From positions 1-26,546 of the forward strand of contig DBZZ01000005.1 in NCBI GenBank assembly GCA_002311315.1: a stretch of 26,546 nucleotides of DNA. Direction: 5' to 3'. Shown here one piece after another: positions 7,130 through 15,506 of the stretch. Each line of letters opens with the position of its first letter. The first letter of the stretch is position 1. The translations under genes and the position numbers were made by a program. The stretch is from Methylococcaceae bacterium UBA1147. GTDB lineage: Bacteria; Pseudomonadota; Gammaproteobacteria; Methylococcales; UBA1147. The notes beneath the pieces are model-generated. The model made no database searches, was not told the origin of the DNA, and worked only from the letters and a program-made list of their open reading frames with translations.

Positions 7130-7505
7130 AAGTCGGCCTATAAGCCGGGTTCTGTCATGGACAGTCATTCATCTGGGACGCACGTCACCGTGCGCCTCTA
7201 GCAATCTACCCGGGGATCGTGCGGGCAACACGCCGGTCTCAAGAACCCTATCCCCCTATTTGATCTTGCTCCGGGTGGGGTTTACCGTGCCACTCCTGTT
7301 ACCAGGAGCGCGGTGCGCTCTTACCGCACCATTTCACCCTTACCGCGGGTTGGGCCGAAACCGTACCCGAGGCGGTATATTTTCTGTGGCACTTTCCGTA
7401 GGTTCACACCTCCCAGGCGTTACCTGGCACCCTGCCCTTCGGAGCCCGGACTTTCCTCCGCCCTGCCCGATTCGGGCAGAGGCAGCGACTGTCCAGCCGA
7501 CTTCC
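7130..7505 (-). ncRNA. rnpB: RNase P RNA, bacterial type A
   Basis: On the minus strand the RNA starts near 7505 with GGAAGTCGGCTGGACAGTC and ends near 7130 with GGCTTATAGGCCGACTTTTC. Conserved elements appear in order: GGAGGAAAGTCCGGGCTCC (P4 strand and CR-I), GGCAGGGTGCCAGGTAACGC, GGTAAGAGCGCACCG, GGTAACAG...GTGGCACGGTAAACCCCACC, and AGATGAATGACTGTCC followed by ACAGAACCCGGCTTAT. The 5' and 3' ends pair as P1 (AAGTCGGC with GCCGACTT), and the final CTTTTCTTTTT can double as a terminator tail. About 376 nt, normal for type A. It is the catalytic RNA that matures the 5' ends of tRNAs. It lies downstream of rsmI on the same strand but has its own promoter-like boxes. Confidence 0.97.
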
Positions 7506-7511
7506 GGCCTT

Positions 7512-7540
7512 ATGTTACCGAAATTGACCCGCTGAAACCA
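7512..7540 (-). promoter_or_regulatory. Probable rnpB promoter
   Basis: On the minus strand TGGTTT (7540-7535), a 17-base spacer, and TAACAT (7517-7512) precede the RNA 5' end at about 7505 by the expected six to seven bases. The -35 box is weak. Confidence 0.5.
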
Positions 7541-7590
7541 GTCAGCCGCCGCCGGCGTAATGGGCCGATTTACTGCTTGGCCAACCGAGA

Positions 7591-8448
7591 TCAGGATTTC
7601 CGACGGCTGATTTCGAGTGCAGCGGAATAAACCAGCTTGCGTCGCACTCCCGTGATCCTGGATACGACTTCGGAAGACTTCTTGACAGAACATTCCTCAA
7701 GCAGCAATTCCAGGATCTCGACATGCTCCGTCGAGAGTTGGTCTGGCCGCCTTTTTCCGCCTTCTCCCTCGACCAGCAAGACAAATTCACCCTTGCGCAT
7801 ATTGGGATCTTCAAGCACTCGTTCCAGCGCCTCACCAACCACTGTTCGGACAATGGTCTCGTGCCGTTTGGTCATCTCCCGGGCGATGACCAGCTTGCGC
7901 CCTGCCGGAAAAATCCCGGCAAAATCCTCCAGGGCCTCTACAATCCGGTGACAGGATTCATAAAAGACAAGAGTACCGTGTTCACCGAGCAGGGTTCCCA
8001 GAAATGTTTGCCTGGAGGATCGATTGCGCGGCAGGAAACCGTAGAAACCGAAACGGTCAGTCGCCAAACCCGAGATAGAAAGAGCGCAGATCACGGCACT
8101 GGGTCCAGGAACAGGGATGACCTCTATTCCGTTATCCGACGCGGCGTTAACCAGCCCGAAACCCGGGTCACTGATCAGCGGTGTCCCAGCATCGGACACA
8201 AGCGCCACCGATTCGCCTTCGTTCAGGATCCGTACGAGCCGGTTCCGTACCCGGTGTTCATTGTGTTCGTGAACCGAGACAAGCCTTGCCTGAATCCCAT
8301 ATCTGGCCAGCAGACCTCGCGTATGACGGGTATCTTCGGCTGCCACCAGATCCGCGCTTTTGAGCACTTGCACGGCACGGTAGGTCAGATCGTCAAGATT
8401 TCCAATCGGTGTCGCGACTATGTATAGTTTGCCTTTCTTAAGTGTCAC
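7591..8448 (-). CDS. rsmI: 16S rRNA (cytidine1402-2'-O)-methyltransferase RsmI
   Basis: 285 aa. Methylates the 2'-OH of C1402 in the 16S decoding centre. The tetrapyrrole-methylase-type fold is clear: LYIVATPIGNLDDLTYRA (8-25), AAEDTRHTRGLLARYGI (36-52), VALVSDAGTPLISDPGF and VIPVPGPSAVICALSISGL, then FYGFLPR and VFYESCHRI. The C-terminus (about 235-285) carries the usual small RsmI tail. The start is a GTG at 8448 preceded by a good AAGGGA Shine-Dalgarno. It diverges from lpoA, the same arrangement as yraL/lpoA in E. coli. The common mraZ/mraW neighbours are absent; rnpB follows instead. Confidence 0.96.
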   Translation of the reverse strand: MTLKKGKLYIVATPIGNLDDLTYRAVQVLKSADLVAAEDTRHTRGLLARYGIQARLVSVHEHNEHRVRNRLVRILNEGESVALVSDAGTPLISDPGFGLVNAASDNGIEVIPVPGPSAVICALSISGLATDRFGFYGFLPRNRSSRQTFLGTLLGEHGTLVFYESCHRIVEALEDFAGIFPAGRKLVIAREMTKRHETIVRTVVGEALERVLEDPNMRKGEFVLLVEGEGGKRRPDQLSTEHVEILELLLEECSVKKSSEVVSRITGVRRKLVYSAALEISRRKS

Positions 8449-8511
8449 CAGTTCCCTTCTTTCCTCTCGCGCCAGTCAGTAGAAAAACCCCTTGATTGAT
8501 TGACCTTGGAA

Positions 8512-10761
8512 ATGAAAAACCGCTCAGAAGCGTTTCTTCCCAGTTTAGTGCTGATCAGCCTGCTGGTCGGATGCGTCCCGTCCCGACAACCAATCCAGCC
8601 GAACACTTACCAACTCGAAGCCAGCGAGGCCCGTGATCTGATCGCCGCAGGTCGACATGAATCTGCTGCGCGGCTTTATGCGCAACTGGTCGCTCGGACA
8701 GCTGAACCAATCCGTAGTCATTTCCGCTATCTCGCTGCGGAATCATTTTACCGCGCAGGCCGAATCGGGGCCGCACGAAAACACGCAGACGCTGTTAAAC
8801 CCAGGAAGCTTTCGCCGACCGCTCGCTCGTTGTTGACGCTACTTTACGGGAACATCTTCCTGGCCCAGCGTCAACCCGAAAAAACGCTCGGCCGGCTACG
8901 AAGCCTATGGCTTAGCGACATGGCGGGTGACCTTCGTCTCGACTACCATCGACAGCAAGCAAAAGCCCTTTCCATGACCGCTAACCACATCGAAAGCGCA
9001 CGGCAGTACATACTGGCCGAGGGATTGACGCGAGATGCGAATCAGATCGTTCAGGGTCATGATAAAATCATTGAAGAACTCTCCGCTGCCTCAGTCGACA
9101 GTCTGCAGCAGAGTACGAATTTCAAACTCAAGGCCCTGCGTGGATGGGTGGCATTGACCCTGATTCTCAGACGGCCATCGGGACAAGCCAACTTCAACAA
9201 GCAGATCCTGGATTGGAAACTGACCTTCCCGAATCATCCAGCAAACGCTTCTGAGACCGTTACCCGACTCGGCAATGCCATTCGGAAAAAAGACCAGGGA
9301 CAGTCGGCGGACGCCGAAACGCGGTCACTGGACCCATCCTTCGAATTAGCAGAATACATGCGTCAGGCAAAAATTTCTGCGCTGCTCGGAAATCAGGTGG
9401 CAAGCGCCCGCAACTATATCCTGGCCGAAACCCTGTTGCCCGAACCCTCGAAAACCAACCAGATCCAGTCTTCAATTGTCGACCAACTGAGCAAGCTGCC
9501 GAGGACCAAACTGCTGCGGATGCAAACCGACTCGGCCGATACATTGAGTGGCTGGATGGCATTGACCCTGATCCTGAAGGAAAGCCATCTCGATCAGCTC
9601 GAGCGTGACCAACAATTGCAGGTATGGGCATTGAAATACCCCAGACATCCGGCGAATGTACAGCGACTCGGATCCAATTCTAAGTCTGATCCGGGAAGTC
9701 TGGACCGGAATGTTGCGATCGGAGTGATTCTGCCATTATCAGGGCCCTACCAGAAAGCCGGGGAAGCAATCCGCCAGGGAATCCTGATTGCCCGCCGATA
9801 CAATCAGGATTCGGTACCCGTGCGCTTCTACAACAGCGACCTCACCGACTCCTCCAAACTTTATCGCCATGTCGTCGATGAAGGTGCCAGCATGATGATC
9901 GGCCCGCTGAACAAGAAAACGCTGGCAGAACTGGTGACCGATAACCGCCTAACCATTCCGGTTTTAGCACTGAACCAGATTCCCGACTTTAGCGCGAAAA
10001 ACCTCTACCAGTTTGGCCTCAACCCTGAAGACGAAGTAGAACAAGTCGTTAATAGAGCCTGGTTCAGGGGTTATCATCGGGCCCTGGTTCTGGCTCCGGA
10101 CAATGAACAGGGACAAAGACTGGCCAGTGTCTTTTCTAAACGATGGTCCCAACTGGGCGGAGATATCATTCACTCTCAAACCTACAGCCCGAAGGTGACC
10201 GAATACGGGCCTCCGGTCAAGCGGCTTCTAGGCATCAAGGAAGACCCGGAGGCACAGGACTCTGAAACCCCTTATCCTGAACTCGAAGAGGGACGAATCC
10301 GAACTGATTTTATATTTCTGGTTGCAACACCGCCGCAGGCCAGGTTAATCAAATCGATGCTGAATTACTTCAACGCAGGCAAACTGATGGTGTACAGCAC
10401 GTCAAAAGTTTACAGCGGCCACGAGAACCCGATCGAAGACAGAGACCTGTCCGGCCTGGTCTTCTGCGACATCCCCTGGCTATTCGAAAGCGAAACCTTG
10501 GATGCCCCGTCACTCGGCACCGTTCTCGAAAACTGGCAGGGACCGTCTACGCATTTCATCCGCCTAACCGCACTCGGTTTCGATGCCTATAACCTCCTCC
10601 CGCACCTGCCCAGGCTGCAGTCAGACAGGAATGAATCCTACTCCGGAGTAACGGGAGGACTTTCACTGACCGCAAACAGGCATGTCCGCAGGCAACTGGT
10701 CTGCGCCGAGTTCAAGAATGGACACCCGGTTCTCCAGCGCCTCTCGCCAGCACTCCGCTGA
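8512..10761 (+). CDS. lpoA: Penicillin-binding protein activator LpoA (LppC family lipoprotein)
   Basis: About 749 aa from ATG 8512. The N-terminus is a lipoprotein signal: MKNRSEAFLPSLVLISLLVGC, with lipobox LVGC and lipidated Cys21. A helical TPR-like region follows (about 35-390), with two similar ILAE-containing segments near residues 170 and 304. The C-terminal type-I periplasmic-binding fold starts near 400 (NVAIGVILPLSGPYQKAGEAI) and includes MMIGPLNKKTLAEL and ALVLAPDNEQGQRLA. LpoA sits in the outer membrane and reaches through the periplasm to activate the transpeptidase PBP1A. Position beside rsmI and yraN-diaA supports the call. A TTG at 8500 would add four residues, but the ATG is nearer the hydrophobic core; no good Shine-Dalgarno supports either. 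Confidence 0.93.
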   Translation: MKNRSEAFLPSLVLISLLVGCVPSRQPIQPNTYQLEASEARDLIAAGRHESAARLYAQLVARTAEPIRSHFRYLAAESFYRAGRIGAARKHADAVKPRKLSPTARSLLTLLYGNIFLAQRQPEKTLGRLRSLWLSDMAGDLRLDYHRQQAKALSMTANHIESARQYILAEGLTRDANQIVQGHDKIIEELSAASVDSLQQSTNFKLKALRGWVALTLILRRPSGQANFNKQILDWKLTFPNHPANASETVTRLGNAIRKKDQGQSADAETRSLDPSFELAEYMRQAKISALLGNQVASARNYILAETLLPEPSKTNQIQSSIVDQLSKLPRTKLLRMQTDSADTLSGWMALTLILKESHLDQLERDQQLQVWALKYPRHPANVQRLGSNSKSDPGSLDRNVAIGVILPLSGPYQKAGEAIRQGILIARRYNQDSVPVRFYNSDLTDSSKLYRHVVDEGASMMIGPLNKKTLAELVTDNRLTIPVLALNQIPDFSAKNLYQFGLNPEDEVEQVVNRAWFRGYHRALVLAPDNEQGQRLASVFSKRWSQLGGDIIHSQTYSPKVTEYGPPVKRLLGIKEDPEAQDSETPYPELEEGRIRTDFIFLVATPPQARLIKSMLNYFNAGKLMVYSTSKVYSGHENPIEDRDLSGLVFCDIPWLFESETLDAPSLGTVLENWQGPSTHFIRLTALGFDAYNLLPHLPRLQSDRNESYSGVTGGLSLTANRHVRRQLVCAEFKNGHPVLQRLSPALR

Positions 10762-10787
10762 TCCAGAAACCGGCTCTCTGTATCGAA

Positions 10788-11173
10788 ATGGGTCTTTTCT
10801 AGGATCTGCTCGGCAAGACCTCAAGCGGGTCAGGAAAGGGAAGGAAAGCCAAATCGGTCGCGCTGCAGTTTCTCGAACAGCACAGGATGCGTCTGATCGA
10901 GAGAAACTTCCGCTGCCACACGGGCGAGATTGACCTTATAATGGAGGAGCCTGGCAGCCTGGTCTTCGTGGAGGTCCGGTTTCGAACAGCAGAGACTTTT
11001 GGCAGTGCGTTGGAAAGAGTTGACCAACGAAAAAAAGCCCGGATGACCCGCTGTGCCACGCAATACCGGGCCAGCAGAGAGCTCGGCCAGGCGATGCGCT
11101 TCGACGTGGTTGCATCTCTCCAATCAACGGACAACTGAACATCAACTGGACCCGCTACGCCTTCCAGGACTAA
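10788..11173 (+). pseudogene. yraN: YraN/UPF0102 family protein, disrupted at both ends
   Basis: The core reads well as YraN: GRKAKSVALQFLEQHRM, then NFRCHTGEIDLIM, LVFVEVRFR, and RFDVVAS, the endonuclease-like fold of UPF0102. Two defects are visible. ATG 10788 starts MGLF and hits TAG at 10800-10802, directly before DLLGKTSSGSGKGRK; no other ATG/GTG/TTG in this frame precedes residue-equivalent ATG 10887, which would drop the conserved N-terminal helix. Near the end the frame closes at TGA 11136, while the expected ending NINWTRYAFQD lies one frame over and stops at TAA 11171-11173. Restoring one base gives 129 codons, like E. coli YraN (131 aa). Order lpoA-yraN-diaA matches E. coli. A CTG start at 10806 with a slightly altered C-terminus is the main alternative to a pseudogene. 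Confidence 0.75.
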
Positions 11174-11177
11174 TAAA

Positions 11178-11765
11178 ATGACGATACAAGACAGGATACG
11201 AAACCATTTCAACGCCAGCATCGAGGTCAAGCAGAACGCCATGGACGAACTGGCACCGACCATCGAAACAGCCGGCGAACGGCTGGTCAGCTGCCTGCTG
11301 GAGGACCACAAGATCCTCACCTGCGGCAACGGCGGGTCAGCCGGGGATGCGCAGCACTTTTCATCAGAAATGCTGAACCGCTTCGACCAAGACCGCCCCC
11401 CCTTGCCGGCGATGGCTCTAAGCACCGACACATCGACACTGACATCGATCGCCAACGACTACCATTTCGACGAAATATTCTCCAAGCAGGTCAGAGCCCT
11501 TGGCCAGGGCGGCGACGTACTAATCTGCTACACGACCAGTGGCAATTCAGCCAACGTACTTCAGGCAATTGAAGCCGCTCACGATCGCGGCATGGCGGTC
11601 ATCGGCATAACCGGAAAAGGCGGCGGCAAGGTGGCCGAACTGCTGGACGACTCGGACATCGAGATCAGGGTCCCATCAAAATCGACAGCGCGCATCCAGG
11701 AAGTCCACTTGCTGGTCACGCACTGCCTTTGCGACCTGATCGACCACAAGCTTTTTGGCCACTGA
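11178..11765 (+). CDS. diaA: SIS-domain protein DiaA (GmhA-like), DnaA-associating
   Basis: 195 aa, single SIS domain. Key pieces: ILTCGNGGSAGDAQHFSSEM (46-65), the loop TTSGNSANVLQAIE (118-131) and the GGGKVAELLDDSDIEI strand with SKSTARIQEVHL near the C-terminus. In E. coli DiaA is a tetramer that binds DnaA and promotes initiation at oriC; closely related GmhA isomerises sedoheptulose 7-phosphate for LPS heptose. Sequence alone does not separate the two; the lpoA-yraN-diaA order favours DiaA. AGGA at 11166-11169 is a well-spaced Shine-Dalgarno and lies inside the 3' end of yraN, so the two were translationally coupled. Length is normal. Confidence 0.88.
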   Translation: MTIQDRIRNHFNASIEVKQNAMDELAPTIETAGERLVSCLLEDHKILTCGNGGSAGDAQHFSSEMLNRFDQDRPPLPAMALSTDTSTLTSIANDYHFDEIFSKQVRALGQGGDVLICYTTSGNSANVLQAIEAAHDRGMAVIGITGKGGGKVAELLDDSDIEIRVPSKSTARIQEVHLLVTHCLCDLIDHKLFGH

Positions 11766-11784
11766 CCTCCCAGGGAAAGCCCCA

Positions 11785-13185
11785 TTGCGATCATCCATAC
11801 CCGCTTCTGTATCCAGGGAACTCAGTGCCATATTTCCGGCCGGCAGTATCCTCACTGATCCGGCCGACTGTTGGAGCTACGGCTACGACAATAGCCGATT
11901 GCATGCGGTCCCAGATGCGGTCGTTTTTGCACAATCGCATGAACAGGTTTCTCAACTGGTCAATGTCTGCAACCAAGAAGAAATACCAATCACGGCCCGT
12001 GGCCGGGGAACTGGCACGACCGGAGGAACCGTTCCGCTAAGGAACGGTATCGTGCTATCGCTGGAGAGAATGAATTCCATAATAGAGGTGTCCGCTGGAA
12101 ACCGCTACATGGTGGTTCAACCCGGCGTCATCAACAAGCAGATCCAAGACATTGCCGGCCAGGAAGGATTCTTCTGGCCCCCTGACCCCAGCAGTGCCGC
12201 ATTCTGTACCGTGGGCGGCAACCTCGCCTACAACTCTGCCGGCCCGCGGGCGGTCAAGTACGGGACCCCGAGGGAAAACACCCTTGGACTGCAGGCGGTC
12301 ACCGGTAGCGGAAAAACGATCCGTACCGGTGTGTTCACAACCAAGGGCGTGGTTGGCTACGATCTGACGCGATTATTAATCGGATCGGAGGGCACCCTTG
12401 GCATCATTACCGAGGCAATTCTCAAGCTCACACCGCTTCCCGAATCGAAGAGAACCCTGAGGGCTGTATATTCCGGAATCTCTGCTGCATCCAGGGCCGT
12501 TTCGCAGATCATGGCGCAACCAACCATCCCTTGTGCGCTGGAATTCATGGACGCTAACGCCCTCGAAATCATCCGCAAGCACTCGTCCGTAGAACTGCCC
12601 GCGAATGCCGCAGCACTGCTCCTGATCGAAGTCGATGGAAATCGCGAGAACATCAAACAGGCCACAAAGCAGATCGAAGCAGCCGCGGCGACCGAACAAC
12701 TGCTCGAAATTCGCGTCGCACGTTCGGGCGATGAGAGCGCCGAACTGTGGAAAATACGCAAAGCTCTCGCTCCCGCGCTGAGAGAAATCGCCCCAGGTAA
12801 AATCAACGAGGATGTCGTCGTTCCGGTGACCCGCCTTCCGGAACTGATCGAAGGTCTGGAACAGCTGTCCATCCGGTTCCAGTTGACCATTGTCAATTTC
12901 GGCCACGCCGGCAACGGCAACATACACACGAATATTTTGTACGACCCTCAAAACGAGGCTGAAAACCGAAGGGCCGAAGAATGCCTTGAGGCGGTCTTTG
13001 ACCTGGTTATCGAACTGCAAGGCACCCTGTCAGGAGAACACGGAGTCGGCCTGGTCAAAAGGGACTACATCGGCAGGGAAATCGAACCCGATGCGATGGA
13101 CCTGATGCGGGCGATCAAGAAGCAGTTCGATCCCCGTGGCATACTGAACCCAGGCAAGATGTTTCCGGAGCCCGCGACCCTCTGA
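11785..13185 (+). CDS. FAD-linked 2-hydroxyacid dehydrogenase, GlcD / D-lactate dehydrogenase type
   Basis: 466 aa from TTG 11785, backed by AGGGA (11772-11776) eight bases upstream; an earlier TTG at 11755 would overlap diaA. The PCMH-type FAD-binding domain covers about 40-215 (RGRGTGTTGGTVPLRNGIVL; PPDPSSAAFCTVGGNLAYNS; LIGSEGTLGIITEAIL). The FAD-oxidase C-terminal domain follows, with VNFGHAGNGNIHTNIL, GTLSGEHGVGLVKRDY and a final FDPRGILNPGKMF. These match glycolate oxidase GlcD and D-2-hydroxyacid dehydrogenases, which oxidise glycolate or D-lactate and pass electrons to the quinone pool. No glcE or glcF partner is nearby, so a single-subunit D-lactate-type enzyme is more likely than glycolate oxidase. 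Position after diaA is not the E. coli order. Confidence 0.9.
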   Translation: MRSSIPASVSRELSAIFPAGSILTDPADCWSYGYDNSRLHAVPDAVVFAQSHEQVSQLVNVCNQEEIPITARGRGTGTTGGTVPLRNGIVLSLERMNSIIEVSAGNRYMVVQPGVINKQIQDIAGQEGFFWPPDPSSAAFCTVGGNLAYNSAGPRAVKYGTPRENTLGLQAVTGSGKTIRTGVFTTKGVVGYDLTRLLIGSEGTLGIITEAILKLTPLPESKRTLRAVYSGISAASRAVSQIMAQPTIPCALEFMDANALEIIRKHSSVELPANAAALLLIEVDGNRENIKQATKQIEAAAATEQLLEIRVARSGDESAELWKIRKALAPALREIAPGKINEDVVVPVTRLPELIEGLEQLSIRFQLTIVNFGHAGNGNIHTNILYDPQNEAENRRAEECLEAVFDLVIELQGTLSGEHGVGLVKRDYIGREIEPDAMDLMRAIKKQFDPRGILNPGKMFPEPATL

Positions 13186-13187
13186 AC

Positions 13188-13227
13188 GGCCGAAAAGCCT
13201 GCAGGACGGGTTCCCGAGCTTTCGGCC
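13188..13227. terminator. Hairpin in the convergent glcD-type/nadC gap
   Basis: GGCCGAAAAGC (13188-13198) pairs with GCTTTCGGCC (13218-13227) with one bulged A. It stands between two converging genes and can serve both. No clear T-tract follows, so termination strength is uncertain. Confidence 0.5.
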
Positions 13228-13240
13228 TCGTCGGAGGGGA

Positions 13241-14077
13241 TCAGCGGACCAGATCAATGTTCATCGACAAATCGACCGCTTTTACATCCTTGGTCAGGGA
13301 ACCCACGGAAATGAAATCGACGCCCGTTTCCGCAATTTTACGCACATTCTCCAGCCTGACGTTCCCGGAAGCTTCCAGTTGGGAACGCCGATTGGTGATT
13401 TCGACCGCACTGCGCAACTGTTGCAGGCTGAAATTGTCCAGAAGGATTCGTTCCGCTCCCGTGTGCAGTACCTGTTCGAGTTCCGCAATGGACTCGACTT
13501 CGACTTCAATCGGAACACCCGGATGAATTGATCTGGCCGAATCGATCGCCTGTTGAATCGACCCGGCTGCAAAAATATGATTCTCCTTAATCAGGATCGC
13601 ATCAAACAGACCAACTCGATGATTGGTGCATCCGCCTAGCCGGACGGCGTATTTCTGGGCGATTCTAAGGCCCGGGATGGTCTTGCGCGTATCCAGCACC
13701 CGAGTCCCTGTTCCCGCGACTGCATCGGCAAAGGAACGTGAAACGGTCGCCGTGGAACAAAGCGTCTGCAACAGGTTCAAGGCCGTGCGCTCCCCCGTCA
13801 GCAAGGCCCTAGCCATGCCGAATACGGTACAAATCCGGGAATCCGGCAAAACCGGGTCCCCGTCGTCGAAATCCCAGGAAATCTCGCAGGATTCGTCCAG
13901 CAACCGGAACACACCGGCAAACCACTCCCGCCCGCACAGGATCATGGATTCGCGGGTACAGACCGTTGCATTGGCCTTCATCGACACCGGGACGATGTCG
14001 CTGGTCAGGTCGCCACTACCCAGGTCCTCCATGAGAAACGGCCGAACCCGTTCAGGATCAATGTTCTCACTCTGCAT
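13241..14077 (-). CDS. nadC: Nicotinate-nucleotide diphosphorylase (carboxylating), quinolinate phosphoribosyltransferase
   Basis: 278 aa. Converts quinolinate and PRPP to nicotinate mononucleotide, CO2 and PPi in de novo NAD synthesis. The N-terminal swapped domain has LMEDLGSGDLTSDIVP (15-30). The barrel has TALNLLQTLCSTAT, RVLDTRKTIPGLRIAQKYAV, RLGGCTNHRVGLFDAILIKENH, then EVEVESIAELEQVL, ERILLDNFS and ISVGSLTKDVKAVDLSM. These include the PRPP/quinolinate-binding Arg, His and Lys residues. Length is normal. ATG 14077 is preceded by a GGATGA stretch about eight bases away. It diverges from ampD, as in E. coli. Confidence 0.96.
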   Translation of the reverse strand: MQSENIDPERVRPFLMEDLGSGDLTSDIVPVSMKANATVCTRESMILCGREWFAGVFRLLDESCEISWDFDDGDPVLPDSRICTVFGMARALLTGERTALNLLQTLCSTATVSRSFADAVAGTGTRVLDTRKTIPGLRIAQKYAVRLGGCTNHRVGLFDAILIKENHIFAAGSIQQAIDSARSIHPGVPIEVEVESIAELEQVLHTGAERILLDNFSLQQLRSAVEITNRRSQLEASGNVRLENVRKIAETGVDFISVGSLTKDVKAVDLSMNIDLVR

Positions 14078-14377
14078 AAACGTTCATCCAAGTCATTCGG
14101 GAAAACGCGCATTTTCCCATAAACGACGGGATCTGAACATCCGGAAGCTGAAAAGGCCAAGAGTCAAAAGTTCTCGGCCTCGGAGGTATACGCAAGTACA
14201 TCCTCCCTGTCCTGTCGACCCGGAAACGACAAACGGGTAACCTTTGGGTTCTGTATTTGGAACACCCGAGATTCATACAGGCAAAACAGCATGCGTGGCG
14301 CTCGAATGAACGGCATCGAGACCGGAGTAACTTCGCTGTTCCCCCAGGACTCAACCTGCTAGGCACCCACCATCCCG
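14078..14377. other. nadC-ampD divergent spacer with several hairpins
   Basis: 300 bases without a recognisable gene, longer than expected for this divergent pair. It holds a perfect stem GGGAAAA-CGCGCA-TTTTCCC (14099-14118), a stem AGGCC/GGCCT with an inner GAG/CTC (about 14153-14181), and next to it GGAGGTATAC-GCAA-GTAC...CCTCC (about 14186-14210) with a GNRA-type loop. Open frames here look random. A regulatory leader for nadC or ampD, a small RNA, or degenerate DNA are all possible. Confidence 0.5.
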
Positions 14378-14932
14378 ATGAACGACTTCATCATCAGGAA
14401 TCACTGGCTTGAAAACGCACGCAGGGTTCCGTCCGAGAATCACGACGAAAGACCGGCCGGCAGTAAGCTAACTCTGATCGTTGTCCATTGCATCAGTCTG
14501 CCACCCGGAACCTTTGGAGGCAAAGACATCGATCGGCTGTTCCAGAACCAACTGGATCCACAGGCACACCCCGACTATGGATTGATCTCCAGGCTCAGAG
14601 TGTCGGCCCATGCCCTGGTTCGCCGGACGGGCGGAATTACCCAGTACGTACCCTTCGCAATGCGGGCCTGGCACGCGGGAGAATCGAGCTACGACGGACA
14701 ACCTAGGTGCAACGATTTCTCCATCGGCATCGAACTCGAAGGAACCGACGATTCACCCTTCGCGGACGTGCAATATCAGCAGCTCGCGCAGATGATCCTC
14801 AGCCTGATCGATCAATACCCGACCCTGTCCCTTGATCGGGTCGCCGGGCACAGCGACATTGCACCAGGACGGAAAACCGACCCTGGCATCCAGTTTGACT
14901 GGGACAGGCTGTTCGAACTGATCGCCGGATAA
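14378..14932 (+). CDS. ampD: 1,6-anhydro-N-acetylmuramyl-L-alanine amidase AmpD
   Basis: 184 aa, cytosolic (no signal peptide). Cleaves the peptide from anhydro-muropeptides during cell-wall recycling, which in some bacteria also controls AmpR/beta-lactamase. Zn-amidase motifs: LIVVHCISLPPGTFGG (first zinc His), AHALVRRTGGITQYVP, RAWHAGESSYDG, CNDFSIGIELEGTDD and VAGHSDIAPGRKTDPGIQFDW (second His and Asp zinc ligands). Length matches E. coli AmpD (183). No Shine-Dalgarno is obvious before ATG 14378. No ampE or ampR is adjacent. Confidence 0.95.
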   Translation: MNDFIIRNHWLENARRVPSENHDERPAGSKLTLIVVHCISLPPGTFGGKDIDRLFQNQLDPQAHPDYGLISRLRVSAHALVRRTGGITQYVPFAMRAWHAGESSYDGQPRCNDFSIGIELEGTDDSPFADVQYQQLAQMILSLIDQYPTLSLDRVAGHSDIAPGRKTDPGIQFDWDRLFELIAG

Positions 14933-14933
14933 G

Positions 14934-14987
14934 GCGGTGTAGCCAAACGATGCTGTCCGTTACGACAGACCAGCACCGCACAGTGGC
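14934..14987. terminator. Nested hairpin in the convergent ampD/lspA gap
   Basis: An outer GCGGTG ... CACCGC and an inner CTGTC-CGTTAC-GACAG stem lie just after the ampD stop, between converging genes. There is no T-run, so this is a modest call. Confidence 0.4.
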
Positions 14988-15018
14988 ATGAACTCCGACA
15001 ATGGTGTCAACCATGCGG

Positions 15019-15498
15019 TTACTTCAGCTCCTGAAGTGGACTGTCTGGGTTCCTGAACGAGTCAACCAGCAGAATCACTGCGCCAATGGTGATCGCGGCA
15101 TCCGCAACGTTGAAGGCCGGCCAGTGCCAGGACCGGTAGTAAATATCCAGAAAATCGATGACATAGCCATAAAGCACCCGGTCGACCAGGTTTCCGACCG
15201 CTCCGCCCAGCACCAGCGCCAGGCCGGCAGCCTGCCAACGCAGGCCCGTTGGTAACCGCACCAGCCATATGCTAATCAGGACACTGACGACCGAAGACAG
15301 AGCGATAAAGAACCAGCGTTGCCAGCCGCCAGCATCGCTGAGGAAACTGAAAGCGGCACCGGAGTTGTGAACGTAGGTCAGCTGGAAAGACGGAACCAAG
15401 GCGATCGATTCGTAGAGGTGCATACTGCTGGAAACGGTCATCTTGCTAACCTGGTCAACGATTAGCACCAAAAGGGACAACAGGAACCACCGGGACAT
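15019..15498 (-). CDS. lspA: Prolipoprotein signal peptidase (signal peptidase II)
   Basis: 159 aa from ATG 15498, which has a perfect AGGAGG Shine-Dalgarno in the complement of 15502-15509. It removes lipoprotein signal peptides after diacylglyceryl transfer. Four membrane segments are visible. Catalytic Asp motifs: LTYVHNSGAAFSFL and GGAVGNLVDRVLYGYVIDFL. Residues 1-20 (MSRWFLLSLLVLIVDQVSK) are typical, including the conserved DQ. The start lies eight bases after the ileS stop, so the pair is co-transcribed. A longer reading frame into ileS is not used. Order ileS-lspA is conserved in gammaproteobacteria. Confidence 0.97.
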   Translation of the reverse strand: MSRWFLLSLLVLIVDQVSKMTVSSSMHLYESIALVPSFQLTYVHNSGAAFSFLSDAGGWQRWFFIALSSVVSVLISIWLVRLPTGLRWQAAGLALVLGGAVGNLVDRVLYGYVIDFLDIYYRSWHWPAFNVADAAITIGAVILLVDSFRNPDSPLQELK

Positions 15499-15506
15499 GC
15501 TGCCTC

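Noticed and set aside
7002..7535. Protein-like plus-strand frame over 7002-7535
   Set aside because: Lies over rnpB, whose RNA structure elements fully account for the sequence.
7723..8427. 234-codon plus-strand frame opposite rsmI
   Set aside because: Fully antisense to the well-conserved rsmI gene.
13623..14240. 205-codon plus-strand frame across nadC
   Set aside because: Antisense to nadC over most of its length, Arg/Ser-rich and without recognisable domains or a ribosome site.
14067..14366. 99-codon minus-strand frame upstream of nadC
   Set aside because: Cys/Arg-rich, no ribosome site, overlaps the nadC start in another frame; looks random.
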